58,326 nt of DNA from Saprospiraceae bacterium (lineage in GTDB: Bacteria; Bacteroidota; Bacteroidia; Chitinophagales; Saprospiraceae): NCBI GenBank assembly GCA_020629615.1, contig JAHDCZ010000003.1:8860-67185 (forward strand). The letters are read 5' to 3'. This document shows, piece after piece, positions 36,900-46,572 of the stretch (its first letter is position 1; the number at the start of each line of letters is the position of its first letter). The notes beneath the pieces are model-generated. The model worked only from the letters and a program-made list of their open reading frames with translations. It did no database searches and had not been told where the DNA came from. Both the position numbers and the translations under genes were made by a program.

Positions 36900-37636
36900 T
36901 ATTTATATTCCAACAATCTCATTTTAAGAATATAACCTTTTTCTGCCTTTTCCTCCCACGTTAATCCTTGCGTATTAGGGTCTTGGTTTTCCAATATTTT
37001 TAGTTCTTGATAAACCATTCCAATGTTTTTGGCATATTTTTCCAGAGCATACCTTAATTCTATTTCACTGGAATCAGTTGCTTGCGTGACTGTCAAAACA
37101 TCATTGTAAGTTTGAGAACCAAAATTGAGCGTTGCACCAATTTCAGAAACTCTATAATCCCAGTACTTATAGGGCACCAAGGTTTCGCCACCTACTACAA
37201 CCTCCGTATTCATATCTATAAAAGCATTGCCTTCCCATGATTGTCCCAAATCAGGCGGAAAAACTAATTTCACGAAAGTCAAATTCTCCTCAGTTTCTTT
37301 AACCTGAGTATCTGATACTGTTGTAGACCATACGTCAGAAATCTCCCATAGATCGTCCCAATTTCTTTTAAAATATCGCTCTATTACAAAAACTTTTTCC
37401 TCCTGCTCATTGGTAAAAGTATCAACTACACTTTCTTTGATAAAGCCGTAAAAAGTATCGATAGAGGAGGTCTGTTTGTTGTAAAGAATAGAATCCGAAG
37501 AATATATCCATTCGCTCCCAAGCGAAATAGGATAAAAATCATAGCCTAAATCATCATCTGTTCTTTTCTCTATCGCTTCTTCACATGAAAATAGAATAAT
37601 TGACAAGAGTAAGAGGAAAATATAATTTTTATACAT
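36899..37636 (-). CDS. Lipoprotein of unknown function
   Basis: A 245-residue protein with lipoprotein signal peptide and lipobox LFSC (Cys18). Mature sequence is beta-rich and begins YDFYPISLGSEWIYSSDSI, a pattern found in Bacteroidota lipoproteins of unknown role, and contains VFPPDLGQSWEGNAFIDM. No enzyme motif seen. It lies between two RNA-modification/ribosome genes: 59 bp after mnmA and one base overlapping rimM, so it is probably co-transcribed with them. Confidence 0.7.
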   Translation of the reverse strand: MYKNYIFLLLLSIILFSCEEAIEKRTDDDLGYDFYPISLGSEWIYSSDSILYNKQTSSIDTFYGFIKESVVDTFTNEQEEKVFVIERYFKRNWDDLWEISDVWSTTVSDTQVKETEENLTFVKLVFPPDLGQSWEGNAFIDMNTEVVVGGETLVPYKYWDYRVSEIGATLNFGSQTYNDVLTVTQATDSSEIELRYALEKYAKNIGMVYQELKILENQDPNTQGLTWEEKAEKGYILKMRLLEYK

Positions 37637-37695
37637 AGTTAATTGATTGTACTCAATATACGAATTAAAATAAAACTTAATATGTTGATAAAATA

Positions 37696-38790
37696 TTATC
37701 TCAAAGAAGATTGAATTATTCCACCTCCGATAACATCATCTCCCTCGTAAAACACAGCAGATTGACCAGGAGCAACACCTCTAACATTGGCAAAAAACTC
37801 AACCTCTAAAAGATCATTCACATTTCTGACTCTCGACAATGTTCCTCTATCGTTATATCTAACTTGAGAAACCACTTCCATATTATCTGGAATTCTATCA
37901 TATTTCATTGAATTGATCTGCTTGACCATCATTCCATTTCTCATCAAATCTTTGACTTCACCTAATACGACTGTATTCGATTCTGGTTTTATTTCTGTGA
38001 CATACATTGGTTTGCCAAAACCTTGACCCAATTTACGTTGACCGATGGTATAAAAGGGATAACCATCATGTGTCCCTATCAATTCACCCTGTTCATTAAC
38101 AAATGAGCCACCTTTTACTTTTCCTTCCAAATCGGGAAGTCGTCTTTTTAAAAACCCTCGATAATCATTGTCTGGCACAAAACATATTTCATAACTCTCA
38201 GATTTTTTTGAAAGTTCTGAATAACCAAAATCGAGCGCCATTTTCCTCACTTCAGTTTTATTAAATGGTCCTAAAGGGAAACGAGAACGCTTCAAACATT
38301 CCTGACTTAATCCCCATAAGACATAGGATTGATCTTTTAATTCATCCTTAGATTTACTTACAAAAAACCGTTCCTTTTCTTGTTTGACTAAAGCATAATG
38401 TCCCGTGGCTATGAATTCACAATCCATGGCATCCGCTCTTTTTAACAACGCACTCCATTTGATGTGTGTATTACATAAAACACATGGATTTGGTGTTCGA
38501 CCAGCAATATATTCATCCACAAAATTATCGATCACATAATCTCCAAATTCATCCCTAATATCAATTATAAAGTGATGAAAACCCATATCCACCGCCACTT
38601 GTCTGGCATCATTGATAGAATCTAGGCTACAACACCCAGTTTCCTTTTTACTACTGCCAGAAGAAGCATAATCCCATGTTTTCATGGTGATTCCAACTAC
38701 CTCATACCCCTCTTCATGCAACATCATAGCGGTTACTGTACTATCAATACCGCCGCTCATAGCAACTAATACCCTTCCGTACTTACTCAT
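37696..38790 (-). CDS. mnmA: tRNA-specific 2-thiouridylase MnmA
   Basis: A 364-residue enzyme that thiolates U34 of tRNA-Lys, -Glu and -Gln. PP-loop SGGIDS at residues 12-17; the two catalytic cysteines are C103 in TPNPCVLCN and C203 in SYEICFVPD; YTIGQRKLGQG is the tRNA-binding block. A TGCCSLDSIND motif (51-61) is characteristic of one subgroup. The start is ATG at 38790 with a TAATTTTG box 13 bp upstream. Upstream transcription from the adhesin gene is blocked by a strong terminator hairpin. Confidence 0.96.
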   Translation of the reverse strand: MSKYGRVLVAMSGGIDSTVTAMMLHEEGYEVVGITMKTWDYASSGSSKKETGCCSLDSINDARQVAVDMGFHHFIIDIRDEFGDYVIDNFVDEYIAGRTPNPCVLCNTHIKWSALLKRADAMDCEFIATGHYALVKQEKERFFVSKSKDELKDQSYVLWGLSQECLKRSRFPLGPFNKTEVRKMALDFGYSELSKKSESYEICFVPDNDYRGFLKRRLPDLEGKVKGGSFVNEQGELIGTHDGYPFYTIGQRKLGQGFGKPMYVTEIKPESNTVVLGEVKDLMRNGMMVKQINSMKYDRIPDNMEVVSQVRYNDRGTLSRVRNVNDLLEVEFFANVRGVAPGQSAVFYEGDDVIGGGIIQSSLR

Positions 38791-38803
38791 ACTATTTTTT
38801 TGA

Positions 38804-38811
38804 CAAAATTA
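38804..38811 (-). promoter_or_regulatory. -7 promoter box TAATTTTG for mnmA operon
   Basis: TAnnTTTG match on the minus strand, 13 bp before the mnmA ATG and downstream of the terminator at 38831-38866, so mnmA would have its own promoter with a very short leader. Confidence 0.4.
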
Positions 38812-38830
38812 AGCTTAATCGAATCATAAT

Positions 38831-38866
38831 AAAAATGAGCTTGAACTAATTAAAGTTCAAGCTCAT
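38831..38866 (-). terminator. Intrinsic terminator after the type B adhesin gene
   Basis: Perfect 13-bp stem ATGAGCTTGAACT / AGTTCAAGCTCAT with loop AATTAA; on the minus strand it is followed by a T-run (38831-38834). It separates the secretion/adhesin operon from mnmA. Confidence 0.8.
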
Positions 38867-38889
38867 ATAATTTTTAATTTAAATGGATT

Positions 38890-41800
38890 TTATTTGAGAA
38901 TGGTCACATTTCCTTGTGTAACATATTCAAAACCGTTTATACACACTACATTTAACCAATATCCATAAACATCAGGCTCTAGTTGTTCATTTTCAAAAGT
39001 ACCGTCCCACTCAACATTCTGAGAGTTCGATTTAAATACTTCTTCTCCCCAACGACTGTAAACGATAAGTTCCATTTCATCTATAAAATTACTCTCAATC
39101 CTCCAAGTATCATTTAAGCCATCACCATTTGGAGTGAACATGTTAGGAACGAAAACATCATTTTCATCACATACCGGTAATACAACAGCCACAGCTACAC
39201 TAGCTGATTCGGTACAACCATCGGCGTTGGTGACAATAACAGAATAGGTAGTATTTTCATCAACAGGAGTTGCAATCGGATTGTATATATCGTCAAAATC
39301 AAGAGTTTCTGAAGGACTCCACTCATATGAATAAGAATCATCTTGAACAGTCTCTAATTGAACCTCTTCCCCAAGATTTACTGTAGATGGTGTTGCTGTG
39401 GCGACAACTGGATCATTAAACACACTCAAATTAGTTGTAAAGGACTCCGTCCAAACACAGTCGGCATCGTTCATGACAGTAACGATAAATGTTGTTGTTT
39501 CAGAAAGTACAAATGATATTTCATTCGTCCCTTGCCCATTGACTATTGGTCCTTGTGGCTCCCAAAGATAGGTCACATTCATATTGTTATCACTTAAAGA
39601 TACTGTAGCAACTCCCTCCTCATTAAGACATAAAACCGTTGGAGAATCAATAGTCAAATTTTGAATATAAGGTGATAATGAAATCGAATTGGTATCCATA
39701 CAGCCAATATCATCAATTGCTGTAACGGTATAACTAACATCTCCTTCTGGCGTTACAATTATTTCATTTCCCTGCCCTATTTCAACGCCATTTTCATCAA
39801 ACCAAATGATAGAAGAATTCGTTGATGTCGAAGCGGTCAATTCGACATCGCTTCCTTCACAATAAAACATATCCTCTACTGAAATCTCCAAATTAAGATC
39901 TGGAGAATAAGAGACATCAATTTGAGCATCTTGAGTACATCCAAATTCATCTTCAGCAGTTACGGTATATATCCCTGGAGGCAAATCTATCACTACAAGT
40001 GGATTTCCTTCGTACACCACTTCGTTATTGGAGTTGGTCCAAACATAAGTTACCTCTACATCAGCATCGGCTGTAATAATAGCGGTATCACCTTGACAAT
40101 AGATATATTCATCATCCAAATTAAGATTAATGGGCTCCGCCGGCATCACAACCACTTCATCAGAAACAGAACATAAGCCATCCTCATTGTTAGAGACAAC
40201 GACAGTAAAAGTTGTGCTTTCAGTAATATTGAATACAGAAGGGTTTCCAATGTTTGGGTCACTAATTATGTTAGGATCTGTAGGAGTCCAGGAATAGTTC
40301 CAATTTTCATTTGCTCCTGGATTTAATTCTACACTTCCTCCCTCACACAATACTTGAGGTGAGGTCAAATTTAACAAAGGGTATTCATTTACAGTTATAG
40401 TAGTCGAACCATTATCCGTACATCCGAACTCATTTTCAACACTATAAGATACTTCATAATCTCCAGCATCACTAAAAGAATAAGTCGCGTTATCCGTGCC
40501 TTGCCCTGAAACTAGTCCATCTTCGGACCATAGTATAGTAAGTGATTGACCAGGATTATTATTTTCCAAAGTCACTGTGATCTCATCTCCATCACAGCTA
40601 TTTCCACCATTTTGAACAGATAAGTTGGTGTCCAAGGAATGATCGTATAAAGTAATAGAATTTGTACCGTCACACACATCATTTATTAAAGAAACATAGA
40701 GTGTTGTAATTGATTCGTTCAAGGTATATGTAAGGGGATTATCGGTACCTAAACTCATGGTTAAAGCAGCATCACTAAACCATTCAAAGCTTGCTCCTAC
40801 ATTAGCCATGGCTTCGATGGTGGCTAATCCATTACAAATGGAAGTGTCACCTACAAAAAATATATCTTGTTCGGAACTTACTTCTACTGTCACTTCATCC
40901 ATGATTGTACATAGACCGTTTGAAGCTGTCACTTGGTAAGTTGTTGTTTGTTCTGGGCTTGCAATAGGATTTAGTGGATCAGTTAAATCCAAAAAATCTG
41001 TTGGGGACCACTCCAGGTTTACTCCTTCACTCACACTGATTACCAATGGTGTACTGTTTCCAAGACAAATCATGGCAGGATTCGGTAATAGATTCAAGTC
41101 AATACTATTAAGATCAATTTGTTCCGAAATACTGTGAGTACAGCCACTTATGGTGGTAACTTCCAGATTGACTGTTATTTGTTGATCATTATTAAAAGTC
41201 ATTAGGGGATTTTGCTCCATGAACACTGTCGTTGTTTGATCGTGATCTATAGTCCAATTCCAAGCTACAATTTCTTGAAGTGAGGTGGACAAGTCATTAA
41301 ATTGAATATCCACTTGTTGATCTGTACAATTATTTCCCATCAAATCAAAATCAACGGTAGTATCATCTGGTAAGCCCACTCCTACTTCAACGAATGCCGT
41401 ATCACGACATTCTCCATCAACTGCTGCAAGAGCAACTGTATACAAGCCTGGTCCAGGGAATATATAGCTCGGATTTTCCTCGAAAATCGGATTACTCAAA
41501 TCGGGATATTCAAAAAACCATGTAATTTCTCCCGAAGCCGTCAAGTTTATAAAATTCTGTTCCAGAGATTCACAATTTGGATTCGGCTCAACCGAAAAAT
41601 CCGGATCAGGTCTTTCTAAACATTCTCTTACGTTGTATTCAAAATCTCTTCTAGTTGTAGCTATTAATTCTCCATCTCTCCATTCTTCGATACAAACACC
41701 AATTAGGAATTGACCGATTGTATTTGGCACACCAGATAATGCTCCAGTAACAGGATCTATTTGAAATGGCACACCGCCCATTAGATTGTTCAAGTCATAG

Positions 41801-42540
41801 CCTGGACTCCATACAACATCCTCATATGGGGGTGCATCAGGAGGTGTAGGGATGGGAATATTATCGGAAGCTCCCAAACTAGGAACACATAGTTTGTAAG
41901 CAAGAGAATCACCATCAAGATCTGTCCCAGAATGATCAAATACAATTTCTTCATTAGCACATAAATAAATTGTTGCCCATTCGTTAAAAGTTGCTTGAGA
42001 ATTACAACTTGTGAGAGCATCAGCTTCAATAACGGTATAGTATGTCGTTCCAGAATCCAATGGATCTACAATATTCAGAAGCGTAATATTTCTACAACAT
42101 CTCTGATAAGCAAACAAAAAACCATTTTGTCTGTAGCTTAACTGGACTGTATCTCTATAGATGGTTGAGTGAACACAAACATCTTCTCCAATAATTTGGC
42201 ATTCAGAAGTTAAAATTTCATTTAAGGTATCCTCCGTACTAAAACGCGGTAAGAGTTCGCCATTTTCTCCAAAGCTCAACAATTGCTCTCCAGTTACTGG
42301 GTCGAAAATACCTATCGATGCAGGATCATCAAAATCAGCCGCAGGAGATCCATTAAAACAATCCCTCCTAAACTCAAGTGTAATTTCAAAAAGATTATCT
42401 CCAATACATCGGTAATACAGGTTACCACCAACAACATGGGTTGCTGATAAATCTTGAGTCATGAAGACAAGACTGAATATGAGAAATAATAGACTCCTAA
42501 AACTCTTTTTGGGCATTCTATTGTGAACTATATTTTTCAT
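38890..42540 (-). CDS. Large PKD/Ig-repeat adhesin with type IX secretion type B sorting domain
   Basis: A 1216-residue exported protein: signal peptide (hydrophobic LLFLIFSLVFMTQ, cleaved before about residue 33), an N-terminal domain common in gliding proteins (THVVGGNLYYRCIGDNLFEIT, to about 300), PKD-like domains (about 315-480), about seven Ig-like repeats of 80-90 residues carrying conserved W, TxYxVxV and GC positions, and a C-terminal gliding-motility-associated (type B) sorting domain (FVPNMFTPNGDGLNDTWRI, YSRWGEEVF, WDGTFENEQL, VYGYWL). It is exported by the type IX system and held at the surface. It follows the OmpA/PD40 and PorP/SprF-like genes after 18 bp, a standard arrangement. 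Confidence 0.92.
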   Translation of the reverse strand: MKNIVHNRMPKKSFRSLLFLIFSLVFMTQDLSATHVVGGNLYYRCIGDNLFEITLEFRRDCFNGSPAADFDDPASIGIFDPVTGEQLLSFGENGELLPRFSTEDTLNEILTSECQIIGEDVCVHSTIYRDTVQLSYRQNGFLFAYQRCCRNITLLNIVDPLDSGTTYYTVIEADALTSCNSQATFNEWATIYLCANEEIVFDHSGTDLDGDSLAYKLCVPSLGASDNIPIPTPPDAPPYEDVVWSPGYDLNNLMGGVPFQIDPVTGALSGVPNTIGQFLIGVCIEEWRDGELIATTRRDFEYNVRECLERPDPDFSVEPNPNCESLEQNFINLTASGEITWFFEYPDLSNPIFEENPSYIFPGPGLYTVALAAVDGECRDTAFVEVGVGLPDDTTVDFDLMGNNCTDQQVDIQFNDLSTSLQEIVAWNWTIDHDQTTTVFMEQNPLMTFNNDQQITVNLEVTTISGCTHSISEQIDLNSIDLNLLPNPAMICLGNSTPLVISVSEGVNLEWSPTDFLDLTDPLNPIASPEQTTTYQVTASNGLCTIMDEVTVEVSSEQDIFFVGDTSICNGLATIEAMANVGASFEWFSDAALTMSLGTDNPLTYTLNESITTLYVSLINDVCDGTNSITLYDHSLDTNLSVQNGGNSCDGDEITVTLENNNPGQSLTILWSEDGLVSGQGTDNATYSFSDAGDYEVSYSVENEFGCTDNGSTTITVNEYPLLNLTSPQVLCEGGSVELNPGANENWNYSWTPTDPNIISDPNIGNPSVFNITESTTFTVVVSNNEDGLCSVSDEVVVMPAEPINLNLDDEYIYCQGDTAIITADADVEVTYVWTNSNNEVVYEGNPLVVIDLPPGIYTVTAEDEFGCTQDAQIDVSYSPDLNLEISVEDMFYCEGSDVELTASTSTNSSIIWFDENGVEIGQGNEIIVTPEGDVSYTVTAIDDIGCMDTNSISLSPYIQNLTIDSPTVLCLNEEGVATVSLSDNNMNVTYLWEPQGPIVNGQGTNEISFVLSETTTFIVTVMNDADCVWTESFTTNLSVFNDPVVATATPSTVNLGEEVQLETVQDDSYSYEWSPSETLDFDDIYNPIATPVDENTTYSVIVTNADGCTESASVAVAVVLPVCDENDVFVPNMFTPNGDGLNDTWRIESNFIDEMELIVYSRWGEEVFKSNSQNVEWDGTFENEQLEPDVYGYWLNVVCINGFEYVTQGNVTILK

Positions 42541-42558
42541 TCTTTTAGAATTATATTT

Positions 42559-45009
42559 TTACTTAATAACCTCAACTATTTCATCAATTTCTATTCTCCT
42601 TTCCCTTGATGCATTGGGGCTGTATATTGACTTTCCTGGTGAACTTGGATCGTCACTTATTCCAGTTGGTGAAGTGTTTTCTCCAAAGGATCGTTCTGTT
42701 ATAATCAGAGTACCAGAGTCCATGTATTTCAATAGAACACCAGATTGATATTTTTTAAACTCATTTCGAATACAATCAACTCTTCTTTTTCCTAAGGCCT
42801 CATTATAATCCGATCTAGATAATGGACTAGCGTATCCTCTCAAGTAAATATTTACTTTTTTTCCAGAGGCCAAAGTTCTATTTAGAGTTTCTAGAAAGAC
42901 GGTAAGCTTATTAAAACCATCTTTAACCTCGTTTTCAAAGAAATCTGCGACTTCTCTAGAAGCCTCCTTTTGTTGGCTAAAAGGAAACTGTATGCTGTAT
43001 TTGTTTCTGAATATTTCTTTCTTGTTATAATAATTGAAATACGTCGTCGAATACGATTTATTAGTTTTCACCAACATTGTTCGCGGCTCAGGGTGATCAT
43101 TGTTATAATACAATTTCAATGGTAATAAATTTTCCAATGAAACAATCTCCGCTTTCCGACCTAATAAGAGCTCTTTTGTAATCGTTCCTTTAGCAGTTTC
43201 AGGAACATCAAAGTCCAATTGGTAATCATCATATCCATTTTTTCGACCTATCAATCGATATTTTTTACCAGGTATAACATTAAACAAGTAATCATTACCC
43301 GAAGTATTAGATTGAATGTCTACAACAGCATTAGTTTCGACATCAATTAATTGCACATTGGCTCCGGTTAAGGCTTCTCTAGTAGCCTTTTCAAGGGTTC
43401 TTACTTCCAAAACAAGCTCTTCTCTTTCAGGCTTCAAATAAATTTTCTTTTCAAAATCACTTCCATCTTTTGGCATTTCTTCCTTGACATTTATTTGGAT
43501 AGTTGAAGGTTGATATCCTTCTTTTGTTGCAGTAGTCCTATAATTCCCATTACAATCCACAACAAATTCGAATTCATTAATTTCTTCTTTCGTTATAATA
43601 ACACTTTCAGATTCCGAATTATTTAAATCTTCTAAAACCAATGTGACGCCATTCAAGTTGTCTTTGGTTTCATTGTCAAATGTTAGTGCAAGCAAATCAA
43701 TGACACATTCATTATTGTCAATTCTATAAATATCAAAACAGCAGGTTTCAAATTTATCTTCCAGATACATGGACCCCGGACGATTGGATGAAATGTGCGC
43801 AATTTCTCCAGTTTTATTTACGGAATAAAACATGTCAATATAACTTGTATTGATTCCTTTACCCAGATTGCTTACCTTTTCATAATTTTTACCTAATCTG
43901 GCAGCCTTATAAATATCAAATGCCCCAAATCCTTTTCGTCCATTAGAACTAAAATATAATTCATCTTTCGCTTCAAAATAAAAAGGAGTTATATCATCAT
44001 CAGCAGTATTAATCTTAGCCACTCTTTTAGGCTCAGTGAAATTTAGATCATCATCAAAACTTGTTTGCCAAATATCCATACCTCCTTTGCCGAGCGGTCG
44101 ATTAGAAGAAAAATACAACACTCTTTTTCCATCTTCTTCAGGACCAATATTGGGATGTGTCTGAGTTTTCCCTGCCACGTTGATATTTCCTGGTAATCGA
44201 ACAGGCTCTTCCCATCGATCATCTGTTTTTTTGGAATAATATAAATCACATCTAATTTCACCGCTGAAGTAATCGCAAACACTATAGATCATTAACTTTC
44301 CATCTTCACTTTTAGTAGGACTTGAAGTGAACAAATTATTAGAATTAAATCTTCCGTTTTGGAGAAGCACACTTTGACTGACTTCCTCATTAGTTTTCAG
44401 GATTTTTGAAATCTTTCTTGAAGGTATATGATCATCTTTCTGTTTTTCAAAACGCAAAGAAGTAAAGTACAAATCATCTCCATCCAATAAAGGAGCATGC
44501 TCAGAATAAGGAGTATTTACCGCATCATCTAAGTGAGTAATTTTTAATTTAGTCTCATCAAAATCAGCTTGCTCAACTGCCCATTCAGCAGAAAGCTTGG
44601 CCTTATTAGCCTTCATTGAAATCAAAGCGTCATCTCCACCATACTCCGAGAGATATAAATCATAATATCTTATGGCTTCTTCATATTGCCCGAGAGTGTT
44701 TTTAATATTAGCTAAATGAAATATAGCGTCGGGATAAGCATTAGCATCTAACTCGTCTATAAGATATTGGTACTCCTTTTCTGCCAGTGCATAAGCATAT
44801 TGTTTCCTTGCCGCTTCCGCGTAATGATAAACTAAATCTACATTCGATCGATCCTTTTCGACAGCCTGACCGTAATAGTCCAATGCCCCGCTGTAATTAT
44901 CCATTCTTAGGGCCTCATCACCTTTTTGAATCAACTTCTTAATGGATATCTGAGCGCCTATCGAAATAGAAAAACACATAAAAAGCGCTATCTGAATAAT
45001 ATTTTTCAT
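42559..45009 (-). CDS. OmpA-family protein with TPR and PD40 repeats (PorE/SprF-module type)
   Basis: An 816-residue envelope protein: signal peptide (1-19), tetratricopeptide region (about 25-150, LDYYGQAVEKDRSNVDLVYH), WD40-like PD40 beta-propeller repeats (about 165-420, DGKLMIYSVCDYFSG, KRVLYFSSNRPLGKGGMDIW, DELYFSSNGRKGFGAFDIYK), carboxypeptidase-like domains (about 440-640) and a C-terminal OmpA-like peptidoglycan-binding domain (about 690-816, YLRGYASPLSRSDYNEALGK, RRIEIDEI). It probably links the outer-membrane adhesin/secretion complex to the cell wall. Located between the PorP/SprF-like gene and the type B adhesin. Confidence 0.9.
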   Translation of the reverse strand: MKNIIQIALFMCFSISIGAQISIKKLIQKGDEALRMDNYSGALDYYGQAVEKDRSNVDLVYHYAEAARKQYAYALAEKEYQYLIDELDANAYPDAIFHLANIKNTLGQYEEAIRYYDLYLSEYGGDDALISMKANKAKLSAEWAVEQADFDETKLKITHLDDAVNTPYSEHAPLLDGDDLYFTSLRFEKQKDDHIPSRKISKILKTNEEVSQSVLLQNGRFNSNNLFTSSPTKSEDGKLMIYSVCDYFSGEIRCDLYYSKKTDDRWEEPVRLPGNINVAGKTQTHPNIGPEEDGKRVLYFSSNRPLGKGGMDIWQTSFDDDLNFTEPKRVAKINTADDDITPFYFEAKDELYFSSNGRKGFGAFDIYKAARLGKNYEKVSNLGKGINTSYIDMFYSVNKTGEIAHISSNRPGSMYLEDKFETCCFDIYRIDNNECVIDLLALTFDNETKDNLNGVTLVLEDLNNSESESVIITKEEINEFEFVVDCNGNYRTTATKEGYQPSTIQINVKEEMPKDGSDFEKKIYLKPEREELVLEVRTLEKATREALTGANVQLIDVETNAVVDIQSNTSGNDYLFNVIPGKKYRLIGRKNGYDDYQLDFDVPETAKGTITKELLLGRKAEIVSLENLLPLKLYYNNDHPEPRTMLVKTNKSYSTTYFNYYNKKEIFRNKYSIQFPFSQQKEASREVADFFENEVKDGFNKLTVFLETLNRTLASGKKVNIYLRGYASPLSRSDYNEALGKRRVDCIRNEFKKYQSGVLLKYMDSGTLIITERSFGENTSPTGISDDPSSPGKSIYSPNASRERRIEIDEIVEVIK

Positions 45010-45042
45010 AATTCTATTTTAACAGTTTTGTCTAGAAAGGGA

Positions 45043-46047
45043 TTAGTAAATAGGACATGGTTTAAAAGGAGCCCAAGGAATTTTAGTTATAATATAACGA
45101 ACCGCTATTTCAGGTCCTCCATTTCCTTCTGTAGCTACCTCAAAATCAGAAATGTTGAAATCATAATTAAAGCCAACATATAAATTTCTCATTTGAAGTG
45201 CAATCATAGGATACCAAGCGTCTCCCAAGCGAGTACCAATTCCAAGGATAAGCGCTAAATCACGATCACCATTTTTATTCAAATACAATTTCCCTTGTCC
45301 ATTTAGACTAATTTGCTGGTGAGGGTTTTGCAATTGAACCATCGCATTTAATAAGAGATCAAATCGATCGGCAACTCTAAATGAACCCAAACCATAAAGA
45401 CTTAATCTTCTTGCCAAATTAGAATTATAAGCTTCAGTTTCTTGATGCTTATTATCTGGAGACAATAAATTAAACATTCCTGCTCCTAAATCAAGATGCG
45501 TTCGATATGACTTTTGCCATCGATAATTAACTCCTAGTCCCAAATCCAAATAGCTAATATTCTCATTTGTCAAGAGTTCTGGACTGATCGATGGATCGAA
45601 TACATCTCCATTCCACTGATTACCAGATCTAACCTTTGAATTGTCAAATCTTCTCAGATCATAACCCACTTTCAATCCTGGTGTCAAATAATTCCCTTCT
45701 TTAATGCGAAAAGAATAGGACGCAAATAATCCAATGTCTGTGGACGTAAATGAAAGATCTCCAGCCCTGTCATAATTTAACTGAATACCGCCACTCCAAA
45801 AACCAGTCGTATCACTGGCAGAACTGAATTTCATATCAAATTCTCCCGTAAAAGTGGTATAGTCCACTGGGACATTATCCCATTGGTTTCTATAATTTCC
45901 AGCTATTCTATAATGACCATTATATATACCTGTTAATCCCGGATTTAAATTTAAGGCGGAATTAAAAAATTGAGAATAGTGAATATCCTGAGACATTCCA
46001 CTATATGAAACTATGAGAAGCAAATTAAGTAATAATAATCGTTTCAC
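45043..46047 (-). CDS. PorP/SprF family type IX secretion membrane protein
   Basis: A 334-residue outer-membrane barrel protein. Signal peptide about 1-19 (LLLLNLLLIVSYSGMSQ), then the family start DIHYSQFFNSALNLNPGLTGIYNGHYRIAGNYRNQW and recurring strands (GGIQLNYDRAGD, YLTPGLKVGYDLRRF). PorP/SprF proteins bind the sorting domains of type B cargo and attach it to the surface. First gene of a three-gene operon with the OmpA/PD40 protein (33 bp) and adhesin (18 bp). No TAnnTTTG box was seen in the 270-bp gap upstream on this strand. Confidence 0.93.
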   Translation of the reverse strand: MKRLLLLNLLLIVSYSGMSQDIHYSQFFNSALNLNPGLTGIYNGHYRIAGNYRNQWDNVPVDYTTFTGEFDMKFSSASDTTGFWSGGIQLNYDRAGDLSFTSTDIGLFASYSFRIKEGNYLTPGLKVGYDLRRFDNSKVRSGNQWNGDVFDPSISPELLTNENISYLDLGLGVNYRWQKSYRTHLDLGAGMFNLLSPDNKHQETEAYNSNLARRLSLYGLGSFRVADRFDLLLNAMVQLQNPHQQISLNGQGKLYLNKNGDRDLALILGIGTRLGDAWYPMIALQMRNLYVGFNYDFNISDFEVATEGNGGPEIAVRYIITKIPWAPFKPCPIY

Positions 46048-46251
46048 GTGATTAATTTTTAATGATAAAAGTCACTAATTGACTCTTGAAATTGACTATT
46101 AAGAAAAGGAAGTTGGGAAATTGAAAGTATTTTACAACAAGTACAATTCTTCAACGAGTGAAGAGTTTAAAACGCTTTCTTAGGATTGCATATAACTACA
46201 AAATACTAATACTTTTTTGAGATTCACAAGTTTTATTTATATGAATATTAA

Positions 46252-46284
46252 TTTGTAAGATTAATAAAGAAAATTATATATTTG
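46252..46284 (+). promoter_or_regulatory. Promoter for tRNA-Gly/tRNA-Leu unit
   Basis: TTTG at 46252-46255 and TATATTTG at 46277-46284, 21 bp apart: a full match to the Bacteroidota -33/-7 pattern. The expected start site is near 46290, close to the leader hairpin. The remaining bases of the 46048-46317 gap show nothing else. Confidence 0.7.
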
Positions 46285-46287
46285 CGC

Positions 46288-46310
46288 TGCCTTTAAAGAA
46301 GGCATTTTTT
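46288..46310 (+). terminator. Leader hairpin with T-run between promoter and tRNA-Gly
   Basis: Stem TGCCTT / AAGGCA with loop TAAAG, followed by six T, located between the -7 box and the tRNA. It has the form of a weak intrinsic terminator but has no upstream gene on this strand to terminate, so attenuation or leader processing is more likely. Confidence 0.4.
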
Positions 46311-46317
46311 ATTTTAT

Positions 46318-46393
<76 letters not shown>

Positions 46394-46433
46394 TTTCTAC
46401 CTTTTCACAGTACTGAATGAAATTGAAATGTTT

Positions 46434-46518
46434 GCCCGAGTGGTGGAACTGGTAGACACGCAGGACTTAAAATCCTGTGCTCATTGCGAGCGTGCCGGTT
46501 CGATTCCGGCCTCGGGTA
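46434..46518 (+). tRNA. tRNA-Leu (UAA)
   Basis: An 85-base class II tRNA. Acceptor GCCCGAG / CTCGGGT, anticodon stem CAGGA/TCCTG with loop CTTAAAA (anticodon TAA), long variable arm with GCTC/GAGC pairing, T-loop TTCGATT. CCA is not encoded. Confidence 0.96.
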
Positions 46519-46520
46519 CA

Positions 46521-46555
46521 AAAAAAGAGGAAACAAGTTTGCTTCCTCTTTTTTT
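46521..46555. terminator. Bidirectional intrinsic terminator
   Basis: Arms AAAAAAGAGGAA and TTCCTCTTTTTT around a 10-base loop, with A- and T-runs on either side. It ends the tRNA unit on the plus strand and the M48 protease gene (stop at 46573) on the minus strand. Confidence 0.8.
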
Positions 46556-46572
46556 ATTTTTTCCAAAAAAAT

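Noticed and set aside
38890-42540. Tandem DNA repeats in the adhesin gene
   Set aside because: The Ig-like repeats are visible only in the protein pattern; the DNA of the units has diverged, so there is no tandem nucleotide repeat.
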